Positions 51,899-64,000 of a stretch of 64,000 bases of DNA are shown here, piece by piece. The number at the start of each line of letters is the position of its first letter. The first letter of the stretch is position 1. Origin of the DNA: Harmothoe impar (taxonomy: Eukaryota > Annelida > Polychaeta > Phyllodocida > Polynoidae); the NCBI GenBank assembly GCA_947462335.1, contig OX381709.1, forward strand, positions 62,984,609-63,048,608, read 5' to 3'. A program made the position numbers and the translations under genes. The notes under the pieces were generated by a model, which was not told the DNA's origin, searched no databases, and was given only the letters and a program-made list of their open reading frames with translations.

Positions 51899-54252
51899 GG
51901 GAGCGTTCATTATTTATGGCAGGGGGGGGGGGGCGGACGTTTGGCAAAACGAATATGTCAAAAAAAAAAGACCCCCCCCCCTCTGAATGGGTAAAAAAAA
52001 AAAGACCCCCCCCCCTCCGAATGGGTAAAAAAAAAAAGACCCCCCCCTCCGAATAGGTTGAAAAAAAATGACCCCCCCCTCACCATAGACGTTAATATAT
52101 ACTTAATAATGGCATCAACGACATACAAAGTCCACATAGTCCTATACTAAAATTTATTATAGCATGTGCTTAACCATTATTTGAGGGAGTGGTTATAGGG
52201 CATAACAATATGGTGAATATATTTATGTGGAGAGCGCGCATTTTTCTGTTTCCGTGGCACGTTTGATATTTTTGCTAAAAATTGGTGTGATTATTTTGGT
52301 CCCCACCTACAAGTCCTGCTAATACTGTTTGGTAGAAGTACCATGAAATGGCCCAGCTCAGGGGCCGCGGAAGGTGGATAAAGTTGGGGGGCCCAGCTCC
52401 CAAAGCCAGCTGATGAGTGTTGGTTAGAGGGAGAAACAAATGGTTGTTTTGGGGCCACAAGCCCCAGGAAAATTTGGGAATTTGACCTTTATATTAGTGT
52501 ATTCAGAGTGGTCTGAAGTCTACCATATGATCCTGGGAAATTTTGTAATTTTACATTGAAATTGATGTGTTCTGAGGGACTTTGAGCTTGTCTTTCAAGA
52601 AAGTTTTAGGAATTTTACCTCGAGATTGGTGTATTCTTGGGTACTCTGAGTCTAGAATGTTCATGTTTCCCAAAAAGATTGGCTCCCCCACTTTACTAGG
52701 CCCCCAGCCCCCCCCCCCTGCTCCGCGCTACTGCAGCTTAAAACAAAGATGTTTGATGAAGGGATGCTCTGGGCATTATAATAGTGGCAAACCTGAAGAA
52801 AATTTTGAAAATCTAGAGGTCAATCGGCCCATTTTAATGTATCCTGGTATTATAACTTGCAGTTAAAGGAACAAGATCACTATTTAAACCTAGTTTGGTT
52901 TTCCAAAGGCTAGGATCAGTAAGAAATAGGGAGCTGAGGGTGAGAATTTGAAGTTGAACAAAGAGTCACAGGGGAATGTGTCCGGATCAATTACAATCGC
53001 TTATGCCATCAATGGTATGCAAGGATGTTACGTGCACCATAGTTGATAACCTTTATTTGAGGAAATGCCATAAGGTACCTGCCTTCAATATTCTAGTGTG
53101 TGGTCAGTATAACCAAGCCATGGGAATGCATTGACTCCAAAAAAAAAGAATAACTCACTGATAACCCTGCAGAGCATCGGAAGCAACTTGACCAGAACCA
53201 AATATAGAGCTCTAAAAATTCTGATGAGGCCAAGTAGCCTTGAGTAGCAATGATTATTCAGTGCCTGATTTCTGTTGAAGCCAAAGATGAACTTAGAGGG
53301 AGATTTAGAAATTGGCGACAGAAGGAGTGGCATCCGCAGCAGAAAACTCTGTGGATCTGGTGGCTATTTGCTACATTTCAAGGCATTCGGTACACCAATT
53401 TATAGTGGGATGATCATGTCTACTCTATGAGTCTGCTGATTTTATAAGTCCTAGAATCTGTGAAAAGCAGGCAGCTATCAGCTATGAAGGTATTCTAAAA
53501 ATATTGAGAGCTCTGCAATCAGAACGCTGTGGCTCATTTAGCAGGGTCTGGTACAAGATACCAAGGAAAAGTGTGTATCATGACTAGTGTTATCACAACT
53601 TTGACTGGTGGCGTGGACCTAAGCTACAATGTATCATCAACATTATATGAGGTAGATCTGCATCTTGCATACTATGCATCTGCTCCTCTATTGGGAAGAA
53701 AGGCAGGGTCTAAAAATGTAGGCAAGTTCACCCTTGCATATGGATGCCAAAACGTGATGGGCAAGGCTAAAGTCCAATTAACCCAAACTATTTCGGATAC
53801 AGTACTGTCATATTTCGGTGCCACAATAGCATTCATCTAACTGCACACTGATAGCTTTTCTGTTTAGACCCCCTACATTCTGTACTCTTCTCGTGTTGAA
53901 TTAATGCTCTTTCTCCAGTTAATTATTGTTGCTTTAGGAAAAGAAAAGTAGTGAATCATTCATGTGTCGATTGGTAGGCAAGAAATTTAGCAAAGTTCTA
54001 CCGTCTTTATGACCCCAATTCGCGACATGTGTCGTGAAATTCGCGTCACGTTGGGTCAAAAAATACCCCCTCCCAAATAAATACCCCTAAAAAAAATGAC
54101 CCCCCCCCCTCAGAATAGGTTGAAAAAAAAAGACCCCCCCCTAAGAATAGGTTGAAAAAAAAAGACCCCCCCCCTCCGAATACCCCTAAAAAAAATGCCC
54201 CCCCCCTGATTTGCACACCCCCCCCCCCCTGGCATAAATAATGAACGCTCCC
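51899..54252. mobile_element. PIF/Harbinger-like element, 2.35 kb, TAA duplication
   Basis: The ends GGGAGCGTTCATTATTTATG and CATAAATAATGAACGCTCCC are perfect inverted repeats. TAA flanks both sides (51896-51898 and 54253-54255). Just inside each end are direct repeats of the form AAAAAAAGACCCCCCCC then TCCGAATGGG or TCCGAATAGG. No intact transposase is present; a 103-codon frame at 53529-53840 has no domain I recognise. A second inverted-repeat element seems nested at about 52356-52735. Confidence 0.8.
52356..52735. repeat. Probable nested MITE with GGGGCC / G-rich ends
   Basis: The left side CAGGGGCCGCGGAAGGTGG and the complement of the right side (CAGTAGCGCGGAGCAGGGG) are similar. The interior has imperfect direct repeats of TTTTRGGAATTTTACCT and TTGGTGTATTCT. 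The boundaries are uncertain. Confidence 0.4.
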
Positions 54253-54255
54253 TAA

Positions 54256-57200
54256 TCTGTGGGAGATGTTGGTGTCGACTACAGTACAACCAACCGCCTC
54301 AGTCAGGCTCTGGTCATGATTTTAGAACAAAACTAGCCCGTCCTCCTACGCCCACATAATACCCTTTTTTGTCAATTTAACTTACATTATGTCATGTAGC
54401 CCTTTACCCTCAAAACGGGCTCAAAATATGGGATGACACATCCTCATGAGAATCTCTTTCATCTTCAACCGGCACACTTACAAGCTCAAGTTCTAATACG
54501 GGAACCTTTCTCTTACATGAGGGTCCGGACTACTTCCCATGTGCGCGGATCTGTCAGATTTTCTAATATTTCATACAGACATTGTCACCCACATATCTAG
54601 ATATAATATCCATTAGACAACATTCTTAGTTCAATATCTACCCGAAAATGGGACATAATCTTTGAACAAAGGCATTTGGCAACTTTGACAGCTCACCTTG
54701 TTTGTAAACAACATTTCGAAATCCCAACTGCCATGCCCAGACTTGTGCACCGAATTTAGCTTTTAAACTGTTATTTATAGACCTTATTTTGACATATCCT
54801 TTTAGAATATTGTATTCTCATATGAATTGAATCGAATACTGTCACTATTTAGAGAAGAATACTAGATTTCTGGAGGTAAAATTGGGGAACTACATTTTGT
54901 AGTGCATGTGTGCCGAGACTTAGCTGTAAAAGGGCGCGCGAGGATACACCCACCATGTGAAGTGGTCCATAATGACCGAGTCAAGTCCCGTATTTGAGTT
55001 GGCGGGGTTACCCGGATGCTTCAACCGGATCCAAAACAACTGGAGAATAGGAAAAAGTTATATCCGGCTCAAATAAAATAAGAGAACCCGTTGCAACGGT
55101 TCCGGATAACCAGCGTCTCTTGGTTTCGCGCCATCAAAGCCCAGACCTCTGATGGATCCTGTGACGGCACTCGCAAGAATGCTCCTATGGAAAATGAAGA
55201 CATTTTACTTTAAGGCGTATTTTACATCCAAAACCTTCTGGCAAATCAAACCTACAATACATAGGCTTATAAATTGTTTAAGGATTTGGAACAGGGTGAA
55301 TTGAAATAGGCCTATTTAATGTCCAAGGATATCGATATGAATAGGGGTGTGATAAATATATGATATGGCACGTAAATACGCCATGCCTCTCAAAGAGGAA
55401 GGATAAACAAAGGGCCCTCTCCTATTTGAAAATCAAAAGCATCCGTCTCTAGAGCCTAGTAGGAGCTAGTAGGCCTACTAGTAGTAGGCCTAGAGGTCAC
55501 ACGCTGGACGCCGCATTGGTTGAGTTCTAAGCCCCATAGCTGAGGGCCTGAGATGAGCGTCACTGAGCTGCTCACCTCCGAGGTCACGGGTGTCAAGGGT
55601 CAGGGGGGAGGTGACCTGATGACCTGGTCAGTTCTTTGAGGTGCTCGTCGTAGTGGATGGGATGTTTACATGGCGGTGTGGTGTTGTCAGTGGGGTCATG
55701 ATGCAGGTAGACTGATCTAAGGGGCACCGCGGCATACTAGTTCAAGTAGTTGACTAGGCAGGGGAGGCGGAGGTACCCTCTTTGTGTTAGGGAATTGTGC
55801 ATGCGTCTAAGGTTCACCCATGCAGCATCACATGTGTAAATATAACAAACCATCACTAACATAAAATGTGAAAGTTTGAGGAAAATTTGACAATTATGTA
55901 GGCCATGCAATTCTAGGTAAGAAACTAGGGTTGTACATGGTTGTACATTAAACCTGGAAAACACGTGCATTCTTTCGGGATATTTTGTAAAGTCATACAT
56001 CATGATACATGATATTGTATTTTACAGCCATAGCTGGCAGAGGTGAAAAGCTAGGCATTGTACAATATATTTAATTCTGTTACATGTACTTAGGTCAATG
56101 ATCAAATAAGTTCTGCCGGTTGTGAGGTTAAAGGATTACGTTTTATCATAACTTTATACATGTACACTATTATTTTGGTATTTTTTGTTTGACTTTTGGT
56201 ATTAAAGGTAAAGGGATGCTCTATGCATACGGAACATGTGACAAAAACTACCTAAACCCATGATAAAAGCATGTCCCCCTGATGTATATGTCCTAACTCG
56301 CATTATTAACCCTTCAAATGTCACACTAGGGCATTATACGCAGTTTATCATTGTGTTTTGCTACAGTTTATTTGGACTCAATTCCTCGGATAATTCAATT
56401 TCAATTTAACAATTTGTATTGGCAAAAATACCCTACATGTAGAGTCCTTAGACTAGAGCCAAGTGTGTACATCCATTTTCAATAAAATACATATTATATA
56501 TTTATAATAGTTTCGCATGAAAAACACAATGTTACAATATGCGTGGGTACAGGACTGTGCGGAGTCATTTCGGAGAACCATCATGATTGTTAACCAGGAC
56601 AGCGGCTGGCTAGTACATCTGAAATTTTGTTATCCGTCTTCATTCCATATATACAATCATCACAGTACTTTTTAGGTAACTAGGCTGATATGCGTACAGT
56701 ATCTCTACTTATTTGCCTCAGTACTATAAACATCAACAGATCACCCATGTACACAGCTATAGTGCACATAATTCTATCGTACATTTCATAATACTATTTT
56801 AGCACACATATCGCGAGTATCTATAAACATCTCAGGATCAATTCACACAAGATCCTGTTTAATTCTAGTTTTCTTCCTCAGACAGTTTTTCTTGCATTTC
56901 CCAAATTTGAGGAAGTGAGGGCCGACTGTATCTCAAAATCTAGCACTAGGCCTATGGGGCATTGATTTCTTGGCTTCTATCACATCATCTGGTCTCATAC
57001 TAATATGATTCCAAAGATCTATGATGATGCCAAGTGATTAAGAGATATCGTTAATTGGTAGAATAGAATTGACCAAACCCTCCCTCATATATGTACATTT
57101 AAACCCTTATGAAGGGTCTCAAAGGAATACGGTCCCTTTCGAGGTCAAGCTGTACATCATTTATAAAGATCATAATACAGTTTACCTCTTAAAGTTGGTA

Positions 57201-57455
57201 TCCCAATTGGGGTCACTAGAATTGACCCCTCTCAATAATTGTCTGAAAGTCTTTAATGTACACTTTTCTTCTGAAATGGGTGCTTAATTCTGGTTACCAA
57301 GAGTCTTAAAGGCTTTAATGTAAAGTGTGTAATAAAATCTAGATCTACAGCTTTCATGGAGGAAACTCAAGCATTGGCAAACCATCTGAGATATGCTGCC
57401 ACCTGTAGAGATGTCAATGTACTAATGTGTTCATGAATGGAGTTGAGTTACTGGG
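54256..57455. other. No firm gene; one weak exon-like frame
   Basis: Largely single-copy-looking. A minus-strand frame at about 55603-55735 (HPIHYDEHLKELTR...) is open over some 48 codons without a Met and could be an exon. Otherwise only short frames are seen, and no repeat with clear ends. Confidence 0.45.
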
Positions 57456-57914
57456 GGTCTCATAGAGGGTAATCCCGCAGAAAACTGAGAGTCATATACG
57501 ATTCTGGTCAGAAGTGAATACTGCAGGACCACTGAATGGTCCATAAATAATTTGGAAATGATGCTAATATTATGAAAACCTACACACATGCTGCTGAATG
57601 TCTGCCAATTTCAATCAAATAATGGGAAAGGGATTCTCAGTGAGTTTCCATTATTTTCAAAGGCTAGATTGGGAATCTGCGAAAATGCAATTTATTCAGT
57701 GCAAATTCAGGCGAAATTCAGGTGGTTTTACGATACAGACCAGTGTTCTGATTTTCCGTGGTCAGTAGCTAATTTTTGTGGGAAATGTTTTGAAGAAAGG
57801 ATGTATCTTTCAGGTCAATGGTGATTTTCAGAAATTGTAAATGTCCTGGTTGCAGTTATCGGGTTTTCCGCTATATTAAAGTATATAGTAGAAGCATTTC
57901 CTTCTCTGAGACCT
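57456..57914. repeat. 459-bp direct repeat, left copy
   Basis: It begins GGTCTCATAGAGGG and ends CTCTGAGACCT. I find no difference from the copy at 58827-59285. The short ends GGTCTCA / TGAGACC are themselves inverted. A 78-codon frame inside (57588-57824) is identical in both copies and has no recognised domain. Confidence 0.9.
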
Positions 57915-58826
57915 AAAGCAAAAGGGCTATTACCATGGAAAAATTAAAAGCCCCTCAAATTGATTTATTTTGCACTGGTTATGTACAGAATAATTACTTC
58001 TGCCAAATTTCATAGAAAATTTATGACCAGGTCCTTGAAATGTGAAAAAAAGGAAGGAAATTCACATTAATATTGCTGTCGGAGGGTCCCCGAGGCCGAG
58101 CCGCAAGTTGGTTTGAGTTCATGGCCACTGGGGGTAATTCAGAGTAATTTGATATGTCTTATTTATTTTTTACCCTAGTCCCAATAGCACAGGTATATCA
58201 AAATTGTGTAGTAGCTACAGTTTGTAACCAGTCAAGGGCATACAGGGAGCAAGCATTGATACTCTTTGAAGGATAATCAGCGAGCATTTAGTTAGAGGAT
58301 GGCACCGCAAATGGCATATTTGCTACTACAAGGGCCCCCAGCACCGTATTTTTTTAAAGTGTACTTTCTAAAAATCGTGAAGAAATGTAGAAAAACATGA
58401 GTCAATGGCCTTTCAATATACTCTGAAGAATCAATCCTGGCATGATGTGCGAATAACGTATATTTTTATGGTAATTTTCAGGTATTTTTCCATATTTTTC
58501 CATAATTTTTTGACCTTATGAACAGAAATCTATAGTATTGGTACATGTATCACATAGAGATATTCCATGCAAAGATCCATGTTGGATTTGATGGTCCTAG
58601 AAGTACTTCTTGCTATGAAAATGGCTAAAACATGGAGCCGGGGGCCCTCTCGGCCCTAGGTGGGAAATCAGGGTGATTTTGGGCCTTGGTTTGCCCCGGA
58701 AACATCAGGTTATCTTGGTATAGGGGAGGCCAAGGGACATAAAACTTTGGGGCCTATCTGTAAACATGTATTGGGTCATAGAAATCACAATTATAGGTAA
58801 TAGAAAGCCACATCCCACTAATAGTA
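57915..58826. other. 912-bp spacer between the direct repeats
   Basis: No open frame of note. It contains CCGAGGCCGAGCCGCAAG and GGAGCCGGGGGCCCTCTCGG stretches. It could be the internal part of a non-autonomous retroelement. Confidence 0.45.
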
Positions 58827-59285
58827 GGTCTCATAGAGGGTAATCCCGCAGAAAACTGAGAGTCATATACGATTCTGGTCAGAAGTGAATACTGCAGGAC
58901 CACTGAATGGTCCATAAATAATTTGGAAATGATGCTAATATTATGAAAACCTACACACATGCTGCTGAATGTCTGCCAATTTCAATCAAATAATGGGAAA
59001 GGGATTCTCAGTGAGTTTCCATTATTTTCAAAGGCTAGATTGGGAATCTGCGAAAATGCAATTTATTCAGTGCAAATTCAGGCGAAATTCAGGTGGTTTT
59101 ACGATACAGACCAGTGTTCTGATTTTCCGTGGTCAGTAGCTAATTTTTGTGGGAAATGTTTTGAAGAAAGGATGTATCTTTCAGGTCAATGGTGATTTTC
59201 AGAAATTGTAAATGTCCTGGTTGCAGTTATCGGGTTTTCCGCTATATTAAAGTATATAGTAGAAGCATTTCCTTCTCTGAGACCT
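58827..59285. repeat. 459-bp direct repeat, right copy
   Basis: Same orientation, offset exactly 1371 bp from the left copy. TGGG precedes the left copy and follows this one, a possible 4-bp target duplication for the whole 1830-bp unit. Confidence 0.9.
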
Positions 59286-59289
59286 GGGT

Positions 59290-61085
59290 CTGCAATGGGA
59301 ATATTTTGTAAACACTATACACAGCTGTCACCTTGTGGTTTAGAAGAGAGGCATCCTAATTGCTTTATTTTTGACTGCTCAGTGAAAATTCATTTTTGCT
59401 ACTGTGTGGGGATTTTTGTATGGAAATAGTTCTCATAGAGCTTTAATACTTTCACATATGTCTTACAACATGAGCATGCTGATCACCATGCTGGAAATGG
59501 AAATTTGTCACCGCAATAGTTGGGATACCAACTTTAAATGTTACTTTGTGCATACCAGTTTCATGGGAGCTACTATCCGGGTGCACCTACACACCATCTG
59601 GAGTTTCTGACTAGAACTACATGTAGAGCAATGTGCTGCTCCAACCGTGTCTTGTGGGTAACACGAAGTGGGCATCTCCACTACATCATGTACCATCCCT
59701 CTTCTACCCTGACAAGCACCTCCAAAGATGACAGATGGGAAGGGGTTCGACTTTAGGGGTTTCAAACGAAGTGTGATGGATTTCATTTTAATGACCCCTG
59801 CTGTACCAAAATAGAACCGCAATTATAATTCCCTCAGCTTGAACCATGTCATGGTTTGAGATCAGAAACCAACGTGTACCTCCTCCCCCCCCCCCTGCTA
59901 AAAAAAGGTGAGGGCAGTATGGTTTTTACGGCGATGTTATGCTAAGACACACCGTGGTACAAAATTAATGTTCATGAAGATTTAAATACCATATCGTTGC
60001 AATTTAGATATACACGAACCGATTTGCATATGACATCAGAATGTATGCGATACTCTAAACCTATGCTATATGGACGACTGCAGCGAATAATTAATCAAAG
60101 ACGACAAACGCGACATTTTGATACTGATTGTATCTTTATAACACCAAGTTTATAGTGTGCAAATCATGCGTACATAACTCACTATTTAACGAGAATGTTT
60201 TTTCCTAGAAAATCTGATATTCTAACACTTTCTTGACTCAGTGAGGGTAGGGTAGGTCAACCAAGTATTGCTGACGGAAAATGATGCATTTGGATGCTGG
60301 TAATAAAAACCTTTGAATTTGAATTAAAATAGAAATTAGATATAATTATTATCACATAATTTATCACATAGTTCCCGAATGGTATTGGAATTACGTGTCA
60401 TTAACAATACACAATCAGGACGCATATATACGTTGCACCATATTCTAAGGGGTCCCTAATTCCGAAACTCCTGCAAACAATGATAACTTAGAATCCCCAA
60501 AATCAAATTCCGAATTTCCATAACACTATTTCTCTAGTTTATATAATGACCCAACCAACGATCCAATCAGCATATATTGAATTTGAAACTTAAGACACCT
60601 TATTACCATGGATACTTTGCAAATGCTCCTTTATCAAGTTGACCCTTTCTCTACACTGCAGTTTTTCCTCTCATCCAATCTCTGTAGTGGGCTACATCGG
60701 TGTAGATGGAGTGCAGAGAAATTAATGCAGAAAAGGACCATCTCGTAACGACCGTTCATCATGCAGACTATAGAGGGCTACATTCGTCTCACTGAAAATA
60801 ACAAATACGAAAGTATGATTTAAAGTTGTCTCTCACTTTTGGAATGCTTGAAGGTCCAACACACATTCCGGCCTGGGAAGATTGTCTTATCAAACATGTT
60901 TGTAGTGATTTTCATAGGGTACCCTGGCACAGGCCATGTGTGGTATGGGCGTGAATGTCAATGTTATGCAAGAATACACCGTGTTAACATAGCCAGAAGT
61001 TCCTACTTGAGACAACCCATCCCCTTCTGGTATCTCATCCAACCCACCTCCCTGCCCTAACCCAACCCATACTCCATTAGCAACC
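59290..61085. other. No gene recognised
   Basis: Short frames on both strands near 59.4-59.8 kb lack domains. An 11-base C run lies near 59885. Nothing else stands out. Confidence 0.5.
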
Positions 61086-61297
61086 TATACTGGGGGTGCA
61101 GAGGGGTCCCCCCCTGAGGTCGGAAAGTCGCCGAAATTAAGGGGTCTAGGTCACAAAGTCGCTTTCTGGACCCCCTTAAGTATAGTCAATTTTGTCCAAA
61201 AGTTGCCAGGTCACTTTTATTATTGCATTAGGTCGAAAGTCGCCTCCAAAACGGCCCAGGTCGCCAGGTCGCTTTTGACCCCTCTGGAGCCACTATA
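61086..61297. repeat. MITE-like element with GCAGAGGGGTC ends and GGTCGCC units
   Basis: Inverted ends are TATACTGGGGGTGCAGAGGG and the complement of CCCTCTGGAGCCACTATA. Inside, AGGTCGnnAAGTCGC units repeat four or five times, alike in style to the CATGTC family. Confidence 0.6.
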
Positions 61298-61299
61298 CT

Positions 61300-63430
61300 T
61301 CACAGCAGAAACTCAACCCAACCACTCGACTTAGTCCTCAAGCCATAGATTCCTGTATTCAACATTATCATTGAATATTCTTGAAAGTTATACCTTTGAT
61401 ATCTTTGTGTAGGCCTATACTTCCAAAAAGCATGTGGATGGACTTTCCACTCAGTAGAATATAAATACCGGATGGTTGGCTGGCGGGTGAGGGGGCAGGG
61501 CTTATGCCCCCTTTCGAAAACTGCTTCTAAAGATATGGTATTTTGATATTTGAAGGGGCGCTAACATAGGCATACTTGGTTTATTTTCTTACCGGAAATA
61601 ACAAGATAATTACTCCCCCGAGGCTTTCCCATTCCCTATATATTATCCACAAAGATGTGCGGCATTGCTGATAAAACAGGAAATTCTCCCGAGAAAAGTT
61701 ACCGGATATTGTACTGTCTCATGTGAGAGTACACTGGGTGAAACAAATGAATAATAACAGTTAGTGTGTTTTTATCTCATTTTTTGTTTTGTTTTACTGG
61801 CACATGTTAAATCTTATCTCGAGATGATATCTCTTTGTTGTTTTAATTAACTTTAGACTTATCTCAAACAACAGGAAATCTGTCATGCTGGTTACAAAGA
61901 AGGTTTAGTCATCATGGTGTATGTGCTCTGAGTCATGCTTGTGATCTTCTTGATTTTCAGGTTGTGTCTAAAAGACAAACCGTATTTGCAGGCCTATGAG
62001 TAAGTGGATGTTTACATTGCATCTATAAGATCTATGCTAATTTGTATATCCCTCGCAGTCTCTCAAAACACACTTCATTACAATGTAGAAAGTAGTAGAA
62101 AACTATCAGCAGAGTTGATTACCTACACAATTAGAGATTTCGGCTTGCTATGATGCCCCAATACCTAAGATCATTACTAGTGGCTTCCTATATGTCCCTA
62201 TGATATGTATCACTATCGAGAAAGCCATCCCTCAGCAATATTACTCCCGAATATCATTCAAATTGAATGGTGTTAACGTATGGCATCACAAGACATAGCA
62301 TGTCATATCCATGGTAGATCAGAAGATCAATTTCTGATGAAGAAATCAATTATTTTGGTGGTCTGAAATGCGATAAATGCAGGTTGACCATGCATACTCA
62401 TTTTAATGTTTTATTAGTTAGCATGTATCCTACGTTATAGATGCATTAATTAGAAGACTGGCGATACTCCAGATCAGACAGGCCCAAATCAAGATCATAA
62501 CTCCTTCTTACTAATGGTATACTTATACTGTATTAGTGAAATTGAAAGGCAAAGGTCTGCTCTCCAAGCATAGCCTCCCGACTGCTAAGGTGGATATCAT
62601 ACCATACACTACTAATCCAATCTGTTTTGAGAACCTCAAGATAACGTGACAGTTTGGAGATAGCTGTAGGAAAGCATGTCATATCTTTCACATTTACCGG
62701 TAGTTCCTCCAAGAAATATTCACTATCTGCAAAGCCTCTTCAAACTGCACATTGTATCAGTAGTAGCACACTCCCCAACACTAAACTAATCTGGCACAAA
62801 GCAACCTCTGACCGGATTATCTCATGGAACGTGACCTTAAATTGTTTAACATCCTTCATATTTTAGATCAGAATAAATGTATGGAAAGTATTAAAAGAAA
62901 CTGACAAAATAATAGTTAAAGGCGCGTCTTGATATGAATTAACGAATCATAGTCAGTATTATGCTAATAAAGGAGCAAGTTAAATAAAACATATACAGTA
63001 ATAAATTGAAAGTATTAATCAAGCAAATGATTGCAAATCATATACTTTCAGTTTGGTTCATCACATATAATCATACATATACAATATTAGAAATACTAAG
63101 GAAACAGAGATGCCATTCCCTGGTCGACAAAAATCAAGGAACCTTAAGATTTCAGTAAACACTATATGCAGGGAATTAACATAATTTTTAGCTAGAAAGC
63201 AGGAATTCCCGGAAAAGTGGTATCTCTACAAATTACATAATGTGTTATATTGTAACAAAACATGTAGTTTGCAAATTAGGAAATGCCAATATGAAATAAC
63301 ATTTGGCAAGTCTAGATCAAAATAAAAAATGCTATGTGGTTTCACTTTGAGTAGTTCTGTAGCTGTCGACTCTGGTTGTAGTTGGTCAGTGTGACGTCAG
63401 GACTTCACTCTACCCAGGGTGCAGGTGAAT
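61300..63430. other. No firm gene; one microexon candidate
   Basis: 61961-61999 (plus) has a strong acceptor (ttgattttcag) and donor (GA|gtaagt). One frame open throughout reads LCLKDKPYLQAY. No neighbouring exon was identified. The rest is AT-rich with nothing recognised. Confidence 0.35.
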
Positions 63431-63436
63431 GCTCAC

Positions 63437-63507
63437 CTGTAGGCCTCCATGAGTGATGCACCGTCCTCCAGCACCTGACATTCAGGTGAGGCTCCCTCTC
63501 TCTCTGC
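63437..63507 (-). CDS. Candidate first coding exon of the LDAF1-like gene (tentative)
   Basis: The open frame EEAEREGASPECQVLEDGAS, then LMEAYR, ends with a strong donor (CCTACAG|gtgagc) in phase 2. That is the phase needed by the exon at 39359. A Met lies five codons before the donor (ATG at 63450). Splicing would give MEAYR-EVAAEGEGG and an intron of about 24 kb. A rival candidate lies at 55.6 kb. It may instead belong to an unrelated minus-strand gene. Confidence 0.3.
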
Positions 63508-63509
63508 CT

Positions 63510-64000
63510 CCTCCAATGAGTTAAGGGTATGTAAGGGAAGGATTATTGAATGTATTCACCTGATGATTTTATGTACAATATAATTAATGGTTTGATATTG
63601 TGTACCTTTTACCAATGAATGACAATTATATCAAAAAGTGAAAATTGCTTGTAACAGACATGGGAGGGTGTTGCACTTCAGAATGATAATTATGCAAGAA
63701 TAGGGTGCGATGCTGGCAAACTATGTGGACCCTTGGAGATCAAGAAAATATCTGCGCACGCAGAAACATAGAGTATATTATATTCACCCAAAGAGCCAAT
63801 GTGGAACCTATAATATGATTAAGATATTTGACGGTGATATGGTCTAATTCCTATTAAATGTCCTTGTGATAACAGGTTGTGTGAAGAACTCCTCCTACTT
63901 TGGGATTCGACTGTATAATTGCATCAGGAGTAGCTGGCGATGCAACTAAACAATTAAAAAATATCAAGGAAGAAAAAACAGAGGCAATAATAGCCAGCGG
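63510..64000. other. Right edge, nothing recognised
   Basis: AT-rich sequence without repeats or coding frames that I can support. Confidence 0.5.

Noticed and set aside
57588..59195. Duplicate 78-residue gene
   Set aside because: The two frames are identical only because they lie in the 459-bp direct repeats; no domain or splice signals.
57456..59285. Firm call as an LTR retrotransposon
   Set aside because: No TG...CA ends, no recognisable primer site and no coding region; left as an unclassified direct-repeat structure.

Overview
This is an animal nuclear genome window, probably from a marine invertebrate. It has small, well-spaced exons with GT..AG introns, long introns full of transposon debris, and animal-type genes: an ERK3/ERK4-like kinase, a REEP5/6-like ER-shaping protein and a promethin-like lipid-droplet protein. 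A GAGT tract followed by GTTTAATGCC at about 18.1 kb resembles repeats I associate with molluscs; this is a weak, memory-based hint. Many MITE families and about twenty G or C runs of 12 or more bases stand out.

Layout. 1-2769 (minus): four exons of an atypical MAP kinase whose 3' end lies beyond the left edge. 3050-3442 (minus): a newly assembled two-exon gene model for a 69-residue secreted, cysteine-containing peptide. 5.7-36.8 kb (plus): a REEP5/6-like gene with two alternative coding first exons (5704 and 7978), a 19-21 kb first intron holding MITEs and large minisatellites, and exons 2-5 between 27.0 and 34.8 kb. 38.2-39.4 kb (minus): the last two coding exons of an LDAF1/promethin-like gene, tail to tail with REEP. 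Its first exon is not settled; candidates lie at 63.4 and 55.6 kb. If either is right, everything from 39.4 kb to that exon is its intron.

41.6-50.2 kb: a nearly complete large DNA transposon. It has long imperfect terminal inverted repeats, subterminal CCTAGCAAC arrays and one intact spliced gene for a 1529-residue protein. That protein joins two Cys/His modules, an RNase H-like (DDE-type) transposase region, a FEN1/XPG-like nuclease and a C-terminal CXC-like cysteine cluster. The combination best fits the Academ superfamily. It sits inside a decayed non-LTR retrotransposon. 51.9-54.3 kb is a PIF/Harbinger-like element, and 57.5-59.3 kb holds two apparently identical 459-bp direct repeats around a 912-bp spacer. 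I recognise no firm gene in the remaining right-hand 14 kb.

Two neighbours, REEP5/6-like and LDAF1-like, both act on endoplasmic reticulum membrane shape or lipid-droplet budding. Whether they are co-regulated cannot be told from the sequence. All exon models were built by eye from reading frame, splice consensus, intron phase and remembered family similarity.
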